Assembly (NCBI GenBank): GCA_024364735.1
Contig: JAGFNQ010001631.1
Coordinates: 310,462 to 374,461, forward strand
Reading direction: 5' to 3'
From: Boesenbergia rotunda
Taxonomy: Eukaryota > Streptophyta > Magnoliopsida > Zingiberales > Zingiberaceae
Length of the DNA stretch: 64,000 nt
Part shown: one piece after another, positions 21,868 through 32,780 of the stretch
How positions within the stretch are numbered: position 1 is the stretch's first letter
Layout of the letters: every line of letters starts with the position of its first letter
The notes under the pieces: generated by a model
The model's database searches: none
Told to the model about the DNA's origin: nothing
The model's input: the letters and a program-made list of their open reading frames with translations, nothing else
Program-made: the position numbers and the translations under genes

Positions 21868-24800
21868 TTAGAATAATTCTGGATATCTCTCTCTCATGCT
21901 GTCCTCACGTTCCCAAGTAGCCTCTTCATGCTTTTGATTCTGCCAGATGACCTTCACTAGTGGCACTTCTTTGTTTCTTAATCTTTTAACTGCTTTGTCC
22001 ACTATCTGTGTCGGTCTGCTCTCATAACTAAGATCTTCTTGGATCTGTACTGACTGAGGCTGAATCACTTGGCTAGGGTCGTGAATACACTTCTTTAGCA
22101 TAGAGACATGAAAGGTACTGTGGATAGCTGACATATCCTCTGGTAGGTCCAGCTCATATGCTACCTTACCAACCCTCTTTATGATCTTGTAGGGTCCTAT
22201 GTAGCGAGGACTTAGCTTGCCCTTCTTGCCAAATCTCATCACTCCCTTCATAGGAGCGACCTTGAGAAATACTGAATCTCCAACTTGGAATTCAAGTGGT
22301 CTACGGCGTGTGTCAGCATAACTTTTCTGTCTACTCTGGGCAGTCTCAATCCTCTGGCGGATCGTCTGGATAACCTGAGTGGTCTCATCTATAAGCTCAG
22401 TCTGGCTGTCTAGTCCTGACTCCATCTCTTTCTTCTCACCAGCTTCTTGCCAACATATGGGTGATCTGCATTTCCTGCCATACAATGCTTCATAAGGTGC
22501 CATCCTGATGGTGGCCTGATAGCTATTGTTGTAGGCAAACTCAGCTAAGCACAGAAATTTGCACCAACTGCCTTTAAAGTCCAACGCACAAGCTCTGAGC
22601 ATGTCTTCTAAAATCTGATTTACTCTCTCTGTTTGTCCATCTGTCTGGGGATGGAAAGCTGTGCTGAACTGAAGTCTGGTGCCTAGGGCGTCCTGAACAC
22701 ACCTCCAAAAATGGGAGATGAACCGCCCATCTCTGTCAGAAACGATCGACTTCGGAATTCCGTGAAGCCTGATCACTTCTTTCACGTACAGCTGTGCTAA
22801 CTGCTCTACCGAATGTGATAACTTGATGGCTAGGAAGTGGGCAGACTTGGTCAATCTATCCACTATCACCCAAATTGCATCGTGTCCATGGGTGGTTCTT
22901 GGAAGACCTGTGATAAAGTCCATGGATATTTCTTCCCACTTCCACTCTGGAATGGGAAGTGGTTGTAGAACTCCTCCTGGTCTCTGGTGTTCTGCTTTGA
23001 CTCTCTGGCAGGTCAAGCAGGTACTGATATATCTGGCCACGTCTCGCTTGAGTCCAGACCACCAGAATCTTTTCTTTAAATCTTGATACATATTGGTAGA
23101 ACCAGGATGCATAGAGTATGGGGTACTGTGGGCCTCTTCTAGAATATTCTTCCTTAGTTCCTCATCATTGGGGACGCAAAGGCAGTCTCCAAGATAGAGG
23201 ATGCCACTATCTGATACTCGAAACTCTGAATTTTCTGCCTCTTGGATCCCGTGCTTGATCCTCTGGATTTCTGGGTCTTGACTTTGCTTTCTTTGTATAT
23301 CCACAAGCAGGGTTGGCTCTAGAGTCAATGCAGAAAGTAGCCCAATTATTACCTCGACTCCAAAATCCTTTATTTCTTTCTGAAGTGGTAGAGACAGTGA
23401 TGATAGGGACATCAGTGCTGCGCAGGATTTCCTGCTCAGTGCATCGGCCAATTTATTAGCTTTACCTGGGTGGTAGAGGATTTCACAGTCATAATCTTTG
23501 ACCAACTCTAGCCACCTGCGCTGCCTCATATTCAGGTCCTTCTGAGTGAAGAAGTACTTCAAACTTTGATGGTCTGTGAAGATTCTGCACTGCACTCCAT
23601 ACAGGTAGTGTCTCCAGGGCTTCAGTGCGAAAACCACAGCTGCTAGCTCAAGGTCGTGGGTAGGGTAATTCTTCTCATAGTCCTTGAGCTGTCTGGAGGC
23701 GTATGCTATTACCTTACCATCTTGCATGAGGACAGCTCCAAGGCCCATCTTGGATGCATCACTGTAGATGTCAAAGGCCTTGTCACTCTCTGGAACAGTC
23801 AAGATGGGAGCACTGGTCAGTCTCTTCTTCAGCTCTAGAAAACTGTGCTCGCATTTATCTGACCATTCAAACTTCTTGTTCTTTCTGGTCAAGGCTGTGA
23901 GTGGAGAGGCTATCCTGGAAAAGTCCTCCACAAATTTTCTGTAATATCCTGCCAGGCCTAAGAAGCTTCTGATCTCACTGGCATTCTTGGGTCTACACCA
24001 GTTGCTGACTGCTTCTATCTTGGCTGGATCAACTTGAATGCCTTCTTTGGATACAATGTGACCTAGGAAGGTCACCTGATCTAGCCAAAACTCACACTTT
24101 GAGAATTTTGCATAGAGCTTCTCCTGCTGAAGGATCTGCAGCACTATCCTCAAGTGTGTAGCATGGTCCTCTGGAGTCTGTGAGTATATGAGAATATCAT
24201 CAATAAATACAATGACGAATTTATCGAGATACTCCCTGAAGATGTGGTTCATCAGCTCCATGAAGACTGCTGGAGCATTGGTTACTCCAAAAGGCATTAC
24301 TACAAATTCGTAGTGGCCGTATCTTGTCCTGAAGGCCGTCCTGGGAATGTCACTTTCTTTAACCTTCAGCTGATGATACCCAGAACGCAGATCTATCTTC
24401 GAGAACACTGTAGCCCCTTTGAGTTGATCAAATAAATCATCTATTCTAGGAAGGGGGTACTTGTTCTTGATGGTTACCTTGTTCAGAGCTCTGTAGTCTA
24501 TGCACAGACGCATAGACCCATCCTTCTTCTTGACGAAAAGTACAGGAGCTCCCCAGGGTGAATGACTCGGGCGAATGAAGCCCTTGTCTAGTAGCTCCTG
24601 GAGTTGCTCTTGTAATTCCTTCAACTCTGCTGGAGACATACGATATGGGGCCTTCGAGACCGGACCGGTACCGGGCACTAGCTCGATCTCGAATTCCACT
24701 TCTCGGTTGGGAGGTAGTCCAGGTAATTCTTCTGGGAACACTTCTGGATATTCGCAGACTACCCGTACATCCTCCTGCTTGAGTTCTTCCTTTGCTTCTG

Positions 24801-25728
24801 ATTCCACTATGTGTGCAAGAAAACCAGCACACCCTTGCTCTAGCATCTGGTGGGCTGCCAAGGCTGAGAGAAATTTCTGAGTCTTCCTCCTTGGGGCTCC
24901 TTGAAACTCGAATGGTGGTTCTCCTTCTGGGCTGAAAATCACCTTCCTTCTACGGCAGTCCACTGAAGCGCTGTACTTACTGAGGAAATCCATGCCCAGT
25001 ATGATGTCGAAGTCCTGCATCGCAAGGACTATCAGATCGACATATAGCTCTCGGTCTGAAATCTTGATTGGCACAGCCCGGAGCCTCTGGGTGGACTCCA
25101 TGATTTCCCCTGAAGGGAGAGTTGTCAGGAATCTGGACTCCCAACTCTCTGCAGGCACCTGTAACTTACTAGCAAAAGGTACTGATACGAAAGAATGGGT
25201 CGCCCCAGTGTCAAACAGTGTAGTAGCTAAATGCTGTAAAATAACTATTCGACCTGTTACGACCGTGGAGGCGCTGGCAGCTTCTTCCTTCGTGAGGGCA
25301 AAGACTCTGGCATTGGTTGGAACTGGTGCTGCTTCCAACCCTCCTTGACTGATCTGAGGTCCCTCCAGTATAGTAGGCATGTAATGTAACTGAGGCTGGC
25401 CTCCATACTGTACGGACTGCTGAGGAAGTACCTTGAACTTGTTTGGGCAGTCTTTGGATCTGTGTCCCTCTTGTCCACATGAATAGCATCCAGTTACACC
25501 CAAAAGGCATGTTCCTGGATGGTTCCTCCCACACTTAGGACAAGGTGGATACCTAGCTTGCTTATTCTCTGGTTTTCCTTTCTGGCTGCCAGGCCACTGC
25601 TTCCTTTTGTGGTTGTTGTTCTTCCAGTTCTGGCTATTTGGCTGAGGCTTCTGGCCTCCTATTGTCTTGTTCTCAATCAGGACTGGCTTCTGCTGTGCTT
25701 GCTGTGCCTTGATGCTATTCAGGTAGTG
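21868..25728 (-). CDS. pol: pol of element G: zinc knuckle, protease, RT, RNase H, integrase, chromodomain-like end
   Basis: This frame is open for about 1,286 codons. Counting residues from TTG 25503 (codon 1): zinc knuckle CYSCGQEGHRSKDC at 6-19; aspartic protease LFDTGATHS near 97-104; RT about 300-480 with YRALNKVTIKNKYPLPRIDDL at 337-357 region and FIDD near 433; RNase H about 575-690 (DIYSDAS); integrase H-H-C-C (CLTC at 829-832) and a D, D, E triad near 862, 925 and 959; GPY/F-like module (RYIGPYKI near 1100); chromodomain-like C-terminus about 1160-1211. Upstream codons (25728-25504) add a first Cys cluster (CPKCGRNHPGTC). Gag and pol share one frame, broken only by TAG 25729-25731, a base that differs in the second gag copy (GAG). 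No other stop is seen, so this is the most intact pol in the window. Confidence 0.94.
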   Translation of the reverse strand, partial: HYLNSIKAQQAQQKPVLIENKTIGGQKPQPNSQNWKNNNHKRKQWPGSQKGKPENKQARYPPCPKCGRNHPGTCLLGVTGCYSCGQEGHRSKDCPNKFKVLPQQSVQYGGQPQLHYMPTILEGPQISQGGLEAAPVPTNARVFALTKEEAASASTVVTGRIVILQHLATTLFDTGATHSFVSVPFASKLQVPAESWESRFLTTLPSGEIMESTQRLRAVPIKISDRELYVDLIVLAMQDFDIILGMDFLSKYSASVDCRRRKVIFSPEGEPPFEFQGAPRRKTQKFLSALAAHQMLEQGCAGFLAHIVESEAKEELKQEDVRVVCEYPEVFPEELPGLPPNREVEFEIELVPGTGPVSKAPYRMSPAELKELQEQLQELLDKGFIRPSHSPWGAPVLFVKKKDGSMRLCIDYRALNKVTIKNKYPLPRIDDLFDQLKGATVFSKIDLRSGYHQLKVKESDIPRTAFRTRYGHYEFVVMPFGVTNAPAVFMELMNHIFREYLDKFVIVFIDDILIYSQTPEDHATHLRIVLQILQQEKLYAKFSKCEFWLDQVTFLGHIVSKEGIQVDPAKIEAVSNWCRPKNASEIRSFLGLAGYYRKFVEDFSRIASPLTALTRKNKKFEWSDKCEHSFLELKKRLTSAPILTVPESDKAFDIYSDASKMGLGAVLMQDGKVIAYASRQLKDYEKNYPTHDLELAAVVFALKPWRHYLYGVQCRIFTDHQSLKYFFTQKDLNMRQRRWLELVKDYDCEILYHPGKANKLADALSRKSCAALMSLSSLSLPLQKEIKDFGVEVIIGLLSALTLEPTLLVDIQRKQSQDPEIQRIKHGIQEAENSEFRVSDSGILYLGDCLCVPNDEELRKNILEEAHSTPYSMHPGSTNMYQDLKKRFWWSGLKRDVARYISTCLTCQRVKAEHQRPGGVLQPLPIPEWKWEEISMDFITGLPRTTHGHDAIWVIVDRLTKSAHFLAIKLSHSVEQLAQLYVKEVIRLHGIPKSIVSDRDGRFISHFWRCVQDALGTRLQFSTAFHPQTDGQTERVNQILEDMLRACALDFKGSWCKFLCLAEFAYNNSYQATIRMAPYEALYGRKCRSPICWQEAGEKKEMESGLDSQTELIDETTQVIQTIRQRIETAQSRQKSYADTRRRPLEFQVGDSVFLKVAPMKGVMRFGKKGKLSPRYIGPYKIIKRVGKVAYELDLPEDMSAIHSTFHVSMLKKCIHDPSQVIQPQSVQIQEDLSYESRPTQIVDKAVKRLRNKEVPLVKVIWQNQKHEEATWEREDSMRERYPELF

Positions 25729-26412
25729 CTATGAGATTAGAGCACTACTGACCAACTCCTCGCTGGTCTGGGGTCGGTGCATCCCGCTGTTCACGTTGAG
25801 TGCTATCTCAGGGTTCAGCATGCGGAGCATCAGTCTGACTCGCTCCTTCTCTGTGCTGACTAGCTCTGGGCAGAGGCGAGCTAGTCTGTTGAACTTTGCG
25901 ACTGCTTCTCCCACTGGTAGGCTACCTTGTCTGAACTCCATGAAGTCCTCGTAGTGCTTGTTGGTAACCCGCATGTGGAAGAACTCCTCATAGAACTCTT
26001 GCTCGAAATCTGCCCAGCTCATCTGGTTGACTATCCTCTTACTCTTGACTCGCTCCCACCACATACGAGCATCTCCAGTTAGGCAGAAGGAGGCACATTT
26101 GACCTTCTCGACTTCTGGCCAGTCAAGAAGCTCCATCGTGCTCTCTAAAGTCTTGAACCAAGCCTGGGCATCCCAGGGCTCAGTCGTGCCTGAGAAGCTT
26201 TCGGGTTTCAGCCTCTGCCACTGGACGAGGTATGCTTCTTGTCTTCGGTTCACGCAGGGGTCTCCTGTGTGACGGGTGGGACTTCAGCACCACTGGAGTT
26301 TCCACTCCTGCTGGGGTGGTGTAGGGGGCACTGGGTGCTGATTTGCCATCAGTGTGGCGATGATCTTCTGTTGTTCTGTCATTGAGCTTGCATTTGAGCA
26401 ATGACTGCCATC
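25729..26412 (-). pseudogene. gag: gag of element G, first (frameshifted) copy
   Basis: This is the Ty3/gypsy Retrotrans_gag domain (SFCLTGDARMWWERV, FEQEFYEEFF, MEFRQGSLPVGEAV). Compared with 27358-28216 it has single-base indels near 26256, 26287 and 26310-26390 that break the N-terminus, and TAG at 25729 instead of Glu. Such scattered single-base indels look more like sequence error at a contig end than natural decay, which is an inference. Confidence 0.8.
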
Positions 26413-26794
26413 AGGTCTGGCTGTTCTGTGCCAGGCTCATTGTTATCTTGAACTGGGGTTCCGTTCCTTGCATTAGGAGCTCGGCCTCTTCTTGCCATCT
26501 AATAATGTATAAGGGAACAAGAAATCACTACTACTTCTCTAGGTATAAACTTATCTTCTTACTTAGTATCCTAATGTCCATTCTAGGGATTAAACATGAT
26601 TCCGTGATACTAAGGGATTAAACATGCTTCCTTGTTCTATGCACATGTGAGTAGTACTTAAGCATTTCTCTATACTGCAATTAAATAAAGGAGCAATAGA
26701 AAAACTGAAACTTAAAGCTTTCTTACTTGAAGACGGCAAGGTTGATGCTGATGTGTGTGTGATGCTGGAGAATGGGAACTGCTCTGATACCACC

Positions 26795-27357
26795 TGTAGC
26801 GACCCGCCTTCTCTGCCTTAGACGGATCGTTACTTTTGTCTACTTCTCGACTCTAATGCACGACTAAAAATGCAGAAATCTTTTTTTTTCTTTTTTTTTC
26901 TTTTTAATCTATTTAAGAATGATATTCTAACTTAAATAGTCATGCATGATACCATGTCACACTTTCTTTCTCAAAAACTCGTAAGAAATACTTATTGAAA
27001 CTTGCCTCGCCCAACTCAGCTTACGGGTATCAGTCGACTGATACTGTACCAGTCGACTGATAAGTCTGAAACCTGTTTTTCCAGATTCGAAGCCTTGTTT
27101 CAAAACTCCACCAAACCTATACTTTCGAGCCATATAAAATCATGACACCATTTCTATACTCTATACCAGTTTTCTAAACAATTTAGCCATCAAAACGAAT
27201 CCATAAACTTGAAATTAGGACTTTTGCGGAATTTAGCAAGTTATGAAAAATCTACATAGACTTTAAGCTAGAGTTTGTACCAAACTTAACTTCTAACCAT
27301 TGAAACTCATCACACAAAATTCTGAAACATCCCTAAGGCATTATCAAATGAGAAAGN
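26795..27357 (-). repeat. Truncated LTR G fragment ending at a single N
   Basis: It matches the first 560 bp (plus-strand order) of LTR G, preceded by the same PBS as at 28585. It stops at 27356, followed by one N (27357). Then gag sequence equivalent to position 25558 begins. This is not a biological LTR end. Confidence 0.85.
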
Positions 27358-28216
27358 TTGCTTATTCTCTGGTTTTCCTTTCTGGCGTCGCAGGCCACTG
27401 CTTCCTTTTGTGGTTGTTGTTCTTCCAGTTCTGGCTATTTGGCTGAGGCTTCTGGCCTCCTATTGTCTTGTTCTCAATCAGGACTGGCTTCTGCTGTGCT
27501 TGCTGTGCCTTGATGCTATTCAGGTAGTGCTCTGAGATTAGAGCACTACTGACCAACTCCTCGCTGGTCTGGGGTCGGTGCATCCCGCTGTTCACGTTGA
27601 GTGCTATCTCAGGGTTCAGCATGCGGAGCATCAGTCTGACTCGCTCCTTCTCTGTGCTGACTAGCTTTGGGCAGAGGCGAGCTAGTCTGTTGAACTTTGC
27701 GACTGCTTCTCCCACTGGTAGGCTACCTTGTCTGAACTCCATGAAGTCCTCGTAGTGCTTGTTGGTAACCCGCATGTGGAAGAACTCCTCATAGAACTCT
27801 TGCTCGAAATCTGCCCAGCTCATCTGGTTGACTATCCTCTTACTCTTGACTCGCTCCCACCACATACGAGCATCTCCAGTTAGGCAGAAGGAGGCACATT
27901 TGACCTTCTCGACTTCTGGCCAGTCAAGAAGCTCCATCGTGCTCTCTAAAGTCTTGAACCAAGCCTGGGCATCCCAGGGCTCAGTCGTGCCTGAGAAGCT
28001 TTCGGGTTTCAGCCTCTGCCACTGGACGAGGTATGCTTCTTGTCTTCGGTTCACGGCAGGGGTCTCCTGTGTGACGGGTGGGACTTCAATCACCACTGGA
28101 GTTTCCACTCCTGCTGGGGGTGGTGTAGGGGGCACTGGGTGCTGATTTGCCATCAGTGTGGCGATGATCTTCTGTTGTTCTGTCATTTGAGCTTGCATTT
28201 GAGCAATGACTGCCAT
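27358..28216 (-). CDS. gag: gag of element G, second (open) copy
   Basis: ATG is at 28214-28216, followed by a Gln-rich helix (MAQ-type start) and a Pro-rich linker, then the gypsy gag capsid domain (PESFSGTTEPWDAQAWF, ARMWWERV, RVTNKHYEDFMEFR, RPQTSEELV). A basic Asn/Lys-rich tail enters the N at 27357. It is open throughout, about 285 codons in view. In the true element it should run on into pol with no stop, because the codon that reads TAG at 25729 reads GAG here. Gag forms the virus-like particle in the cytoplasm. Confidence 0.9.
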
Positions 28217-28599
28217 CAGGTCTGGCTGTTCTGTGCCAGGCTCATTGTTATCTTAAACTGGGGTTCCGTTCCTTGCATTAGGAGCTCGGCCTCTTCTTGC
28301 CATCTAATAATGTATAAGGGAACAAGAAATCACTACTACTTCTCTAGGTATAAACTTATCTTCTTACTTAGTATCCTAATGTCCATTCTAGGGATTAAAC
28401 ATGATTCCGTGATACTAAGGGATTAAACATGCTTCCTTGTTCTATGCACATGTGAGTAGTACTTAAGCATTTCTCTATACTGCAATTAAATAAAGGAGCA
28501 ATAGAAAAACTGAAACTTAAAGCTTTCTTACTTGAAGACGGCAAGGTTGATGCTGATGTGTGTGTGATGCTGGAGAATGGGAACTGCTCTGATACCACC
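28217..28599 (-). other. 5' leader and PBS of element G
   Basis: On the minus strand the LTR end (CTACA) is followed by ggTGGTATCAGAGCAG (about 28585-28599), a typical plant initiator-Met tRNA primer-binding site, then about 370 bp of leader to the gag ATG. A copy lies at 26413-26794. Confidence 0.85.
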
Positions 28600-30916
28600 T
28601 GTAGCGACCCGCCTTCTCTGCCTTAGACGGATCGTTACTTTTATCTACTTCTCTACTCTAATGCACGACTAAAATGCGGAAAATCTTTTTTTCTTTTCTT
28701 TTTTTTTTCTTTTTAATCTATCTAAGAATGATATTCTAACTTAAATAATCATGCATGATACCATGTCACACTTTCTTTCTCAAAAACTCGTAAGAAATTA
28801 CTTATTGAAACTTGCCTCGCCCAACTCAGCTTACGGGTATCAGTCGACTGATACTGTACCAGTCGACTGATAAGTCTGAAACCTGTTTTCCAGATTCGAA
28901 GCCTTGTTTCAAAACTCCACCAAACCTATACTTTCGAGCCATATAAAATCATGACACCATTTCTATACTCTATACCAGTTTTCTAAACAATTTAGCCAAT
29001 CAAAACGAATCCATAAACTTGAAATTAGGACTTTTGCGGAATTTAGCAAGTTATGAAAAATCTACATAGACTTTAAGCTAGAGTTTGTACCAAACTTAAC
29101 TTCTAACCATTGAAACTCATCACACAAAATTCTGAAACATCCCTAAGGCATTATCAAATGAGAAAGCAACTTTTCTAAACATACTTAAGCAATAAAAACT
29201 TGATTCAAAGGGAAATTAATACTATCTTGGCACATGCATCTATTTCTCTAACAAAGTATCAATATTTCAAACTACTCACACTTCTACTCATCCAATGCAA
29301 TCATAAGGATATGTATGCTAAATGAAATGACATGGAATCTTTACTCTAAGAAATTTAGCATGTAAAACTATCCAAAGATTAAATGTTCGCTAAACTCTAT
29401 AAAGCAAGAACTTGAAATTTGAATAAACTAAAACATTGTAATTCAAATAACTAAATTGTCTCGTCTCAAGGATCTCTCCAAAATCAGCCACCACACACAC
29501 TTTACTCAGCACCGCCTCGTCGCCTTCCTTCAGAATTGCTTGCCTTTACCTTTATCTGCAGTAAGAGGAAATGCAACTAGTAAGCAAAAAGCTTAGTAAG
29601 TACTATCTAGCTCACAAAATCTCGAAATGTGCAAACATGCTTCTTGATCAATATGAAATTCATATGAGATACTTATATGCTTGAAAGAAAACTAAGAACA
29701 TGTATAACTCAAAACATGCATACTCAAGCATTAATAAATCTCAATTTACTTTTCTTGGCTAAACTTGAAACTTTAGCTATGCTTTAACTTTTTGAAAACT
29801 TTTTAAACTTTAAAAACTTTGCTAAAGCATATACTTGAAAATAATAATCACTTGGATCCACTGAAGACGTAAGTACCATCTCATGCGCGTTCCCTAAAAG
29901 GTTGGGGTAGCGAGCCACCAATCCTAATAGAGCAGACCTTGGTCTACCAGGGCCAAGACCTTGGAATTGGACACCTGGATTTCTTTAACGACGCCCTTGG
30001 ACGCCGGGTACTGGCCTTAGAAAATAAAATAGCTTTTTCTTTCTTTTCTTTCTTATCTGTAAATGCCTTGGCATTTTCTCGAGCACCTTGCGTGCTAAAA
30101 TCCCTAAGTCTTGACTTTTGGGGATTTCTTAAGGCCTTGGCCTTTTCTTTTCTTATCTTTATCTTCTCTTTTCTTTTCTCATAACTTTCTTAGCCCCTAA
30201 TCTCACATAGGGTGCTTTATCAAACTTATACAAGCATATAATGAACTAAGATCACATGCAAAAACTTAAAAAAAAGGAAATATCTCTTTTAAAAACTTTT
30301 AAGGGAAATTCTTGCGGAAAAACCGCCTCTTACTGCAGGTGAGCAGTACTTACATTGATATCTTGGACTTACTACCAAGATTGACGTCTAGGGCTCGGGA
30401 GAAACTTGAGATCTCGGAGAATTCTTCGCGCCTACGCGTTCCTCTCGTCGCGGGGATCCCGAATATAGGAATATCTCTCGGAGGAGAACCTTGGCCGGCC
30501 CCCTTGGCCTTGGTGTTGGTTGGCGTCGCCCAAGAGAGGAGAAGGGAGGCTGTCTCGCGCGGCTAGGGTGAGGAAGAGAGAAAACCAAATATCTAATTTC
30601 CTCTCTTAACTTATCTATTTATACTATCTTTATGAAAAGAATCGTAACTACTCTATAAATATATTTCTCTCCAACTTTCGTTGTGCTTGATACCCTAGCC
30701 TAGCCGGTCGCGCTCGCGCCTGGTCTCCTGCTGGTCGCGGGTTCGAACCCCCTGCTGCCCTTAAACGTTTTTCTTTTTTTAAATATACTAAACGGACTCG
30801 GAAAATTCCATAAAAATATTCTAAAAATCCCTAAAAATATCTAGAATATTTCTAAACCATTTTTAAATAATTCTAAGGACTTTAAGAACTAAAAATGGGA
30901 ATTTTGGGGCGTTACA
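28600..30916 (-). repeat. 5' LTR of element G (2317 bp)
   Basis: Same ends as the 3' LTR, with only scattered differences (for example 30107 c for t and 30120 g for a, compared with the 3' LTR). It is flanked by TSD CTCTT at 30917-30921. Confidence 0.95.
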
Positions 30917-30921
30917 CTCTT

Positions 30922-31788
30922 GGTGACAATTGTAACAAATAATATCTTTGCTTTTGCTCTTGCTTCTTGACCTTTTCCTACCATAAGATTTGTTAGAGAA
31001 ATTTTTAAATATTCTTCTCATTTTCCTTACCATGTAGGCCACTTGGTCACTATCCATTGAAGCATGAGACTCCTCCGATTCGGATGATGAGGAGTAGATC
31101 ACCTTCTTCTTTTTCTTCTCCTTTCAACAATGAAAGTTACACCTTTTTCTTTGGAAGACATGTTAGCTTGCTCATGTAATTCAATTTCACAAAACAAATC
31201 ATCTAACTTTACCATTGAAAGGTCCCTTGATACTTTGTAAACATCAACCATTGATGCCCACAATGTAGTTCTAGGGAAGGATTGTAGGACATACATCACG
31301 AGATCTCTGTTTTCCACCTTCTCACCAATTACATATAACTCATTGATGATTTCCTTTACTCTTCCATGCAATTGGCTAACCATCTCGTTGGTCTTCATGG
31401 AGAGTGATTGTAATTGAGCCACCAAGAGGTCCTTCTTTGCCCTCCTTGACTCGTTTGATCCTTCGTTGAGTTCAACAAGTTTCTCCCACAATTCCTTTGC
31501 GCTCTTGCAAGGCCCCACCTTGTTGAGTTGTTCCTTGGACAACCCGCATTGAAGTGTGGTGGTGGCCTTGGCATTTCCTTGTGCCTTCTTGATGACTTCC
31601 TTTGGCCAAGCTCTCATGGGTAGTGGCTCTCCTCTTTCATTGACGGGTGTGTCAAAACCCTCGACAACACTCATCCAATTCTCAATGTCATTCATCAAAT
31701 AGTATTCCATCTTACCTTTCCAATAGGAGAAGTTGTTTTCATCGAAGAACGGAGGCCTTGCGGTGCTATAGCCATCTTGAAACGTCAT
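30922..31788 (-). pseudogene. gag: gag of element F, N-terminal part up to the zinc knuckle
   Basis: ATG is at 31786-31788 (MTFQDGYSTARPPFF), followed by the copia gag domain (FSYWKGKMEYYL, LQCGLSKEQLNKV, VENRDLVMYVLQSF, SMVDVYKVSRDLS). A frame change near 31100 follows the Arg/Lys run. A Ser/Glu-rich stretch then leads into the first half of the zinc knuckle (CYNCHQE), where element G is inserted. The remaining half of the knuckle is at 19512. Confidence 0.85.
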
Positions 31789-31830
31789 TTCTTTATACTT
31801 CGGTCGACGGTGAGTTCTCCCGAATCGAAC

Positions 31831-31846
31831 CAACTCTGATACCACT
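31831..31846 (-). other. Primer-binding site of element F
   Basis: On the minus strand agTGGTATCAGAGTTGG follows the LTR end directly. It matches the initiator-Met tRNA type. Confidence 0.8.
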
Positions 31847-32780
31847 TGTAAGATCGTTGACGTTGCTAGAGGGGGTGAATAGCAATTTTTCTTGGTTTTT
31901 CTCTACAAGATGGTTAGCACAATACAAAAATATAATGGAAAACAAAAGATTCAATGCTAACAAGAAGATGTTACTTGATATCCACCCCGAAGGATGACTA
32001 ATCCAAGGATCCACACGAGTACTCCACCTCCACTATAAAATGTCTCCTTCAAGGTGGAGAAAACCTTTACAAGGTTATCTTCTTCCTCTTTACAAGATTT
32101 AAATGAAGGCTTAGAGGAAGAACTGATCAATTGGGGCACTAGCAGCACTTTGGTACAGTAAAAAATCGTACCTTCCTCGTGCCAAAACGTCCCCTTTAAA
32201 TAAGAGTAAAGAACAACTCCACGAGTTGTCCAGCCCGACACCAGTCGACTGCCCCTGGGGCAGTTGACTGGTCTAGCTTTAATTGCTAGCCAACGGCTAG
32301 TTTTTCGGGATTACCAGTCGACTGCTCCTGAAGCAGTCGACTAGTCTAGAGTGAGAATCATTCTGTGAGTTTTGGCAGTCGACTGCCTTTCTACCAGTAG
32401 ACTGCCCAGCCTCTACACTCACTCACTCTCACTCCAAATACTCTCCTTCACGTGTGCCTTCAGGTATACTCCCTTGGCTTGCCCCTTGAAGTCTTCTTCC
32501 TTCGGCTATCGTCCCTCGGATGCGCACACAAGCCTTCCCTTGGCTTGCCTCCATGCCACTCTTCACGTGTGCCCTTGAAGTCCACTTCCCGGCTTGCCCT
32601 TGGAGTCCTCCTCCCTCGGCTTTTGTCCCTCGGATATGCCCTCCATGTGTGATTCTCCAAGTCCTGCAAACTCAATCACATATATCAAATAACAAGATAA
32701 CACCCTAACCTTAAACATATTGTCACACATACATCAAAATCATGATCTTCCCGATCATCCTTGGGCCGATTGCCTCAACA
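31847..32780 (-). repeat. 5' LTR of element F (934 bp), CAGTCGACTG dyad family
   Basis: On the minus strand it runs from TGTTGAGGCAATCGGCCC to CGATCTTACA. It contains three CAGTCGACTG dyad pairs (about 32240-32275, 32311-32345, 32373-32405), a ccctcgga/ctcggctt-rich repeat zone (32470-32640), and a tttaaata TATA-like site near 32192. It interrupts the reverse transcriptase of element E at 32781. It is closely similar to solo LTR D (35098-36023). Confidence 0.88.

Larger units (their letters stand above)
19518..30916 (-). mobile_element. Ty3/gypsy chromovirus G (Tekay/Del-like), TSD CTCTT, with assembly duplication
   Basis: On the minus strand: 5' LTR 30916-28600, PBS, gag, pol, polypurine tract, 3' LTR 21832-19518. 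Perfect TSD CTCTT lies at 19513-19517 and 30917-30921. Pol order (protease, RT, RNase H, integrase, chromodomain-like end) defines Ty3/gypsy chromoviruses; the C-terminal EATWERE...YPELF block suggests the Tekay/Del lineage. The two LTRs are nearly identical by eye, so the insertion is young. A 1.8-kb segment (25558-27356) is repeated at 27358-29166 across a single N, so the real element is probably about 9.6 kb. Confidence 0.95.
16476..32780 (-). mobile_element. Ty1/copia element F, 5' half only, carrying two nested gypsy insertions
   Basis: On the minus strand: 5' LTR (32780 to 31847), a tRNA-iMet-type PBS, and gag starting at 31788. Gag is interrupted by element G and by a solo LTR and finishes at 16491. 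Everything downstream (pol, 3' LTR) is missing; element H's truncated LTR follows directly. F's own DNA here is only about 2.4 kb. Confidence 0.8.

Noticed and set aside
32372..32708. Cys/Leu/Ser-rich overlapping frames in LTR F and similar ones in LTRs B and M
   Set aside because: They translate the 'ccctcgga...ggcttgcc' LTR repeat in all frames; no conserved protein.
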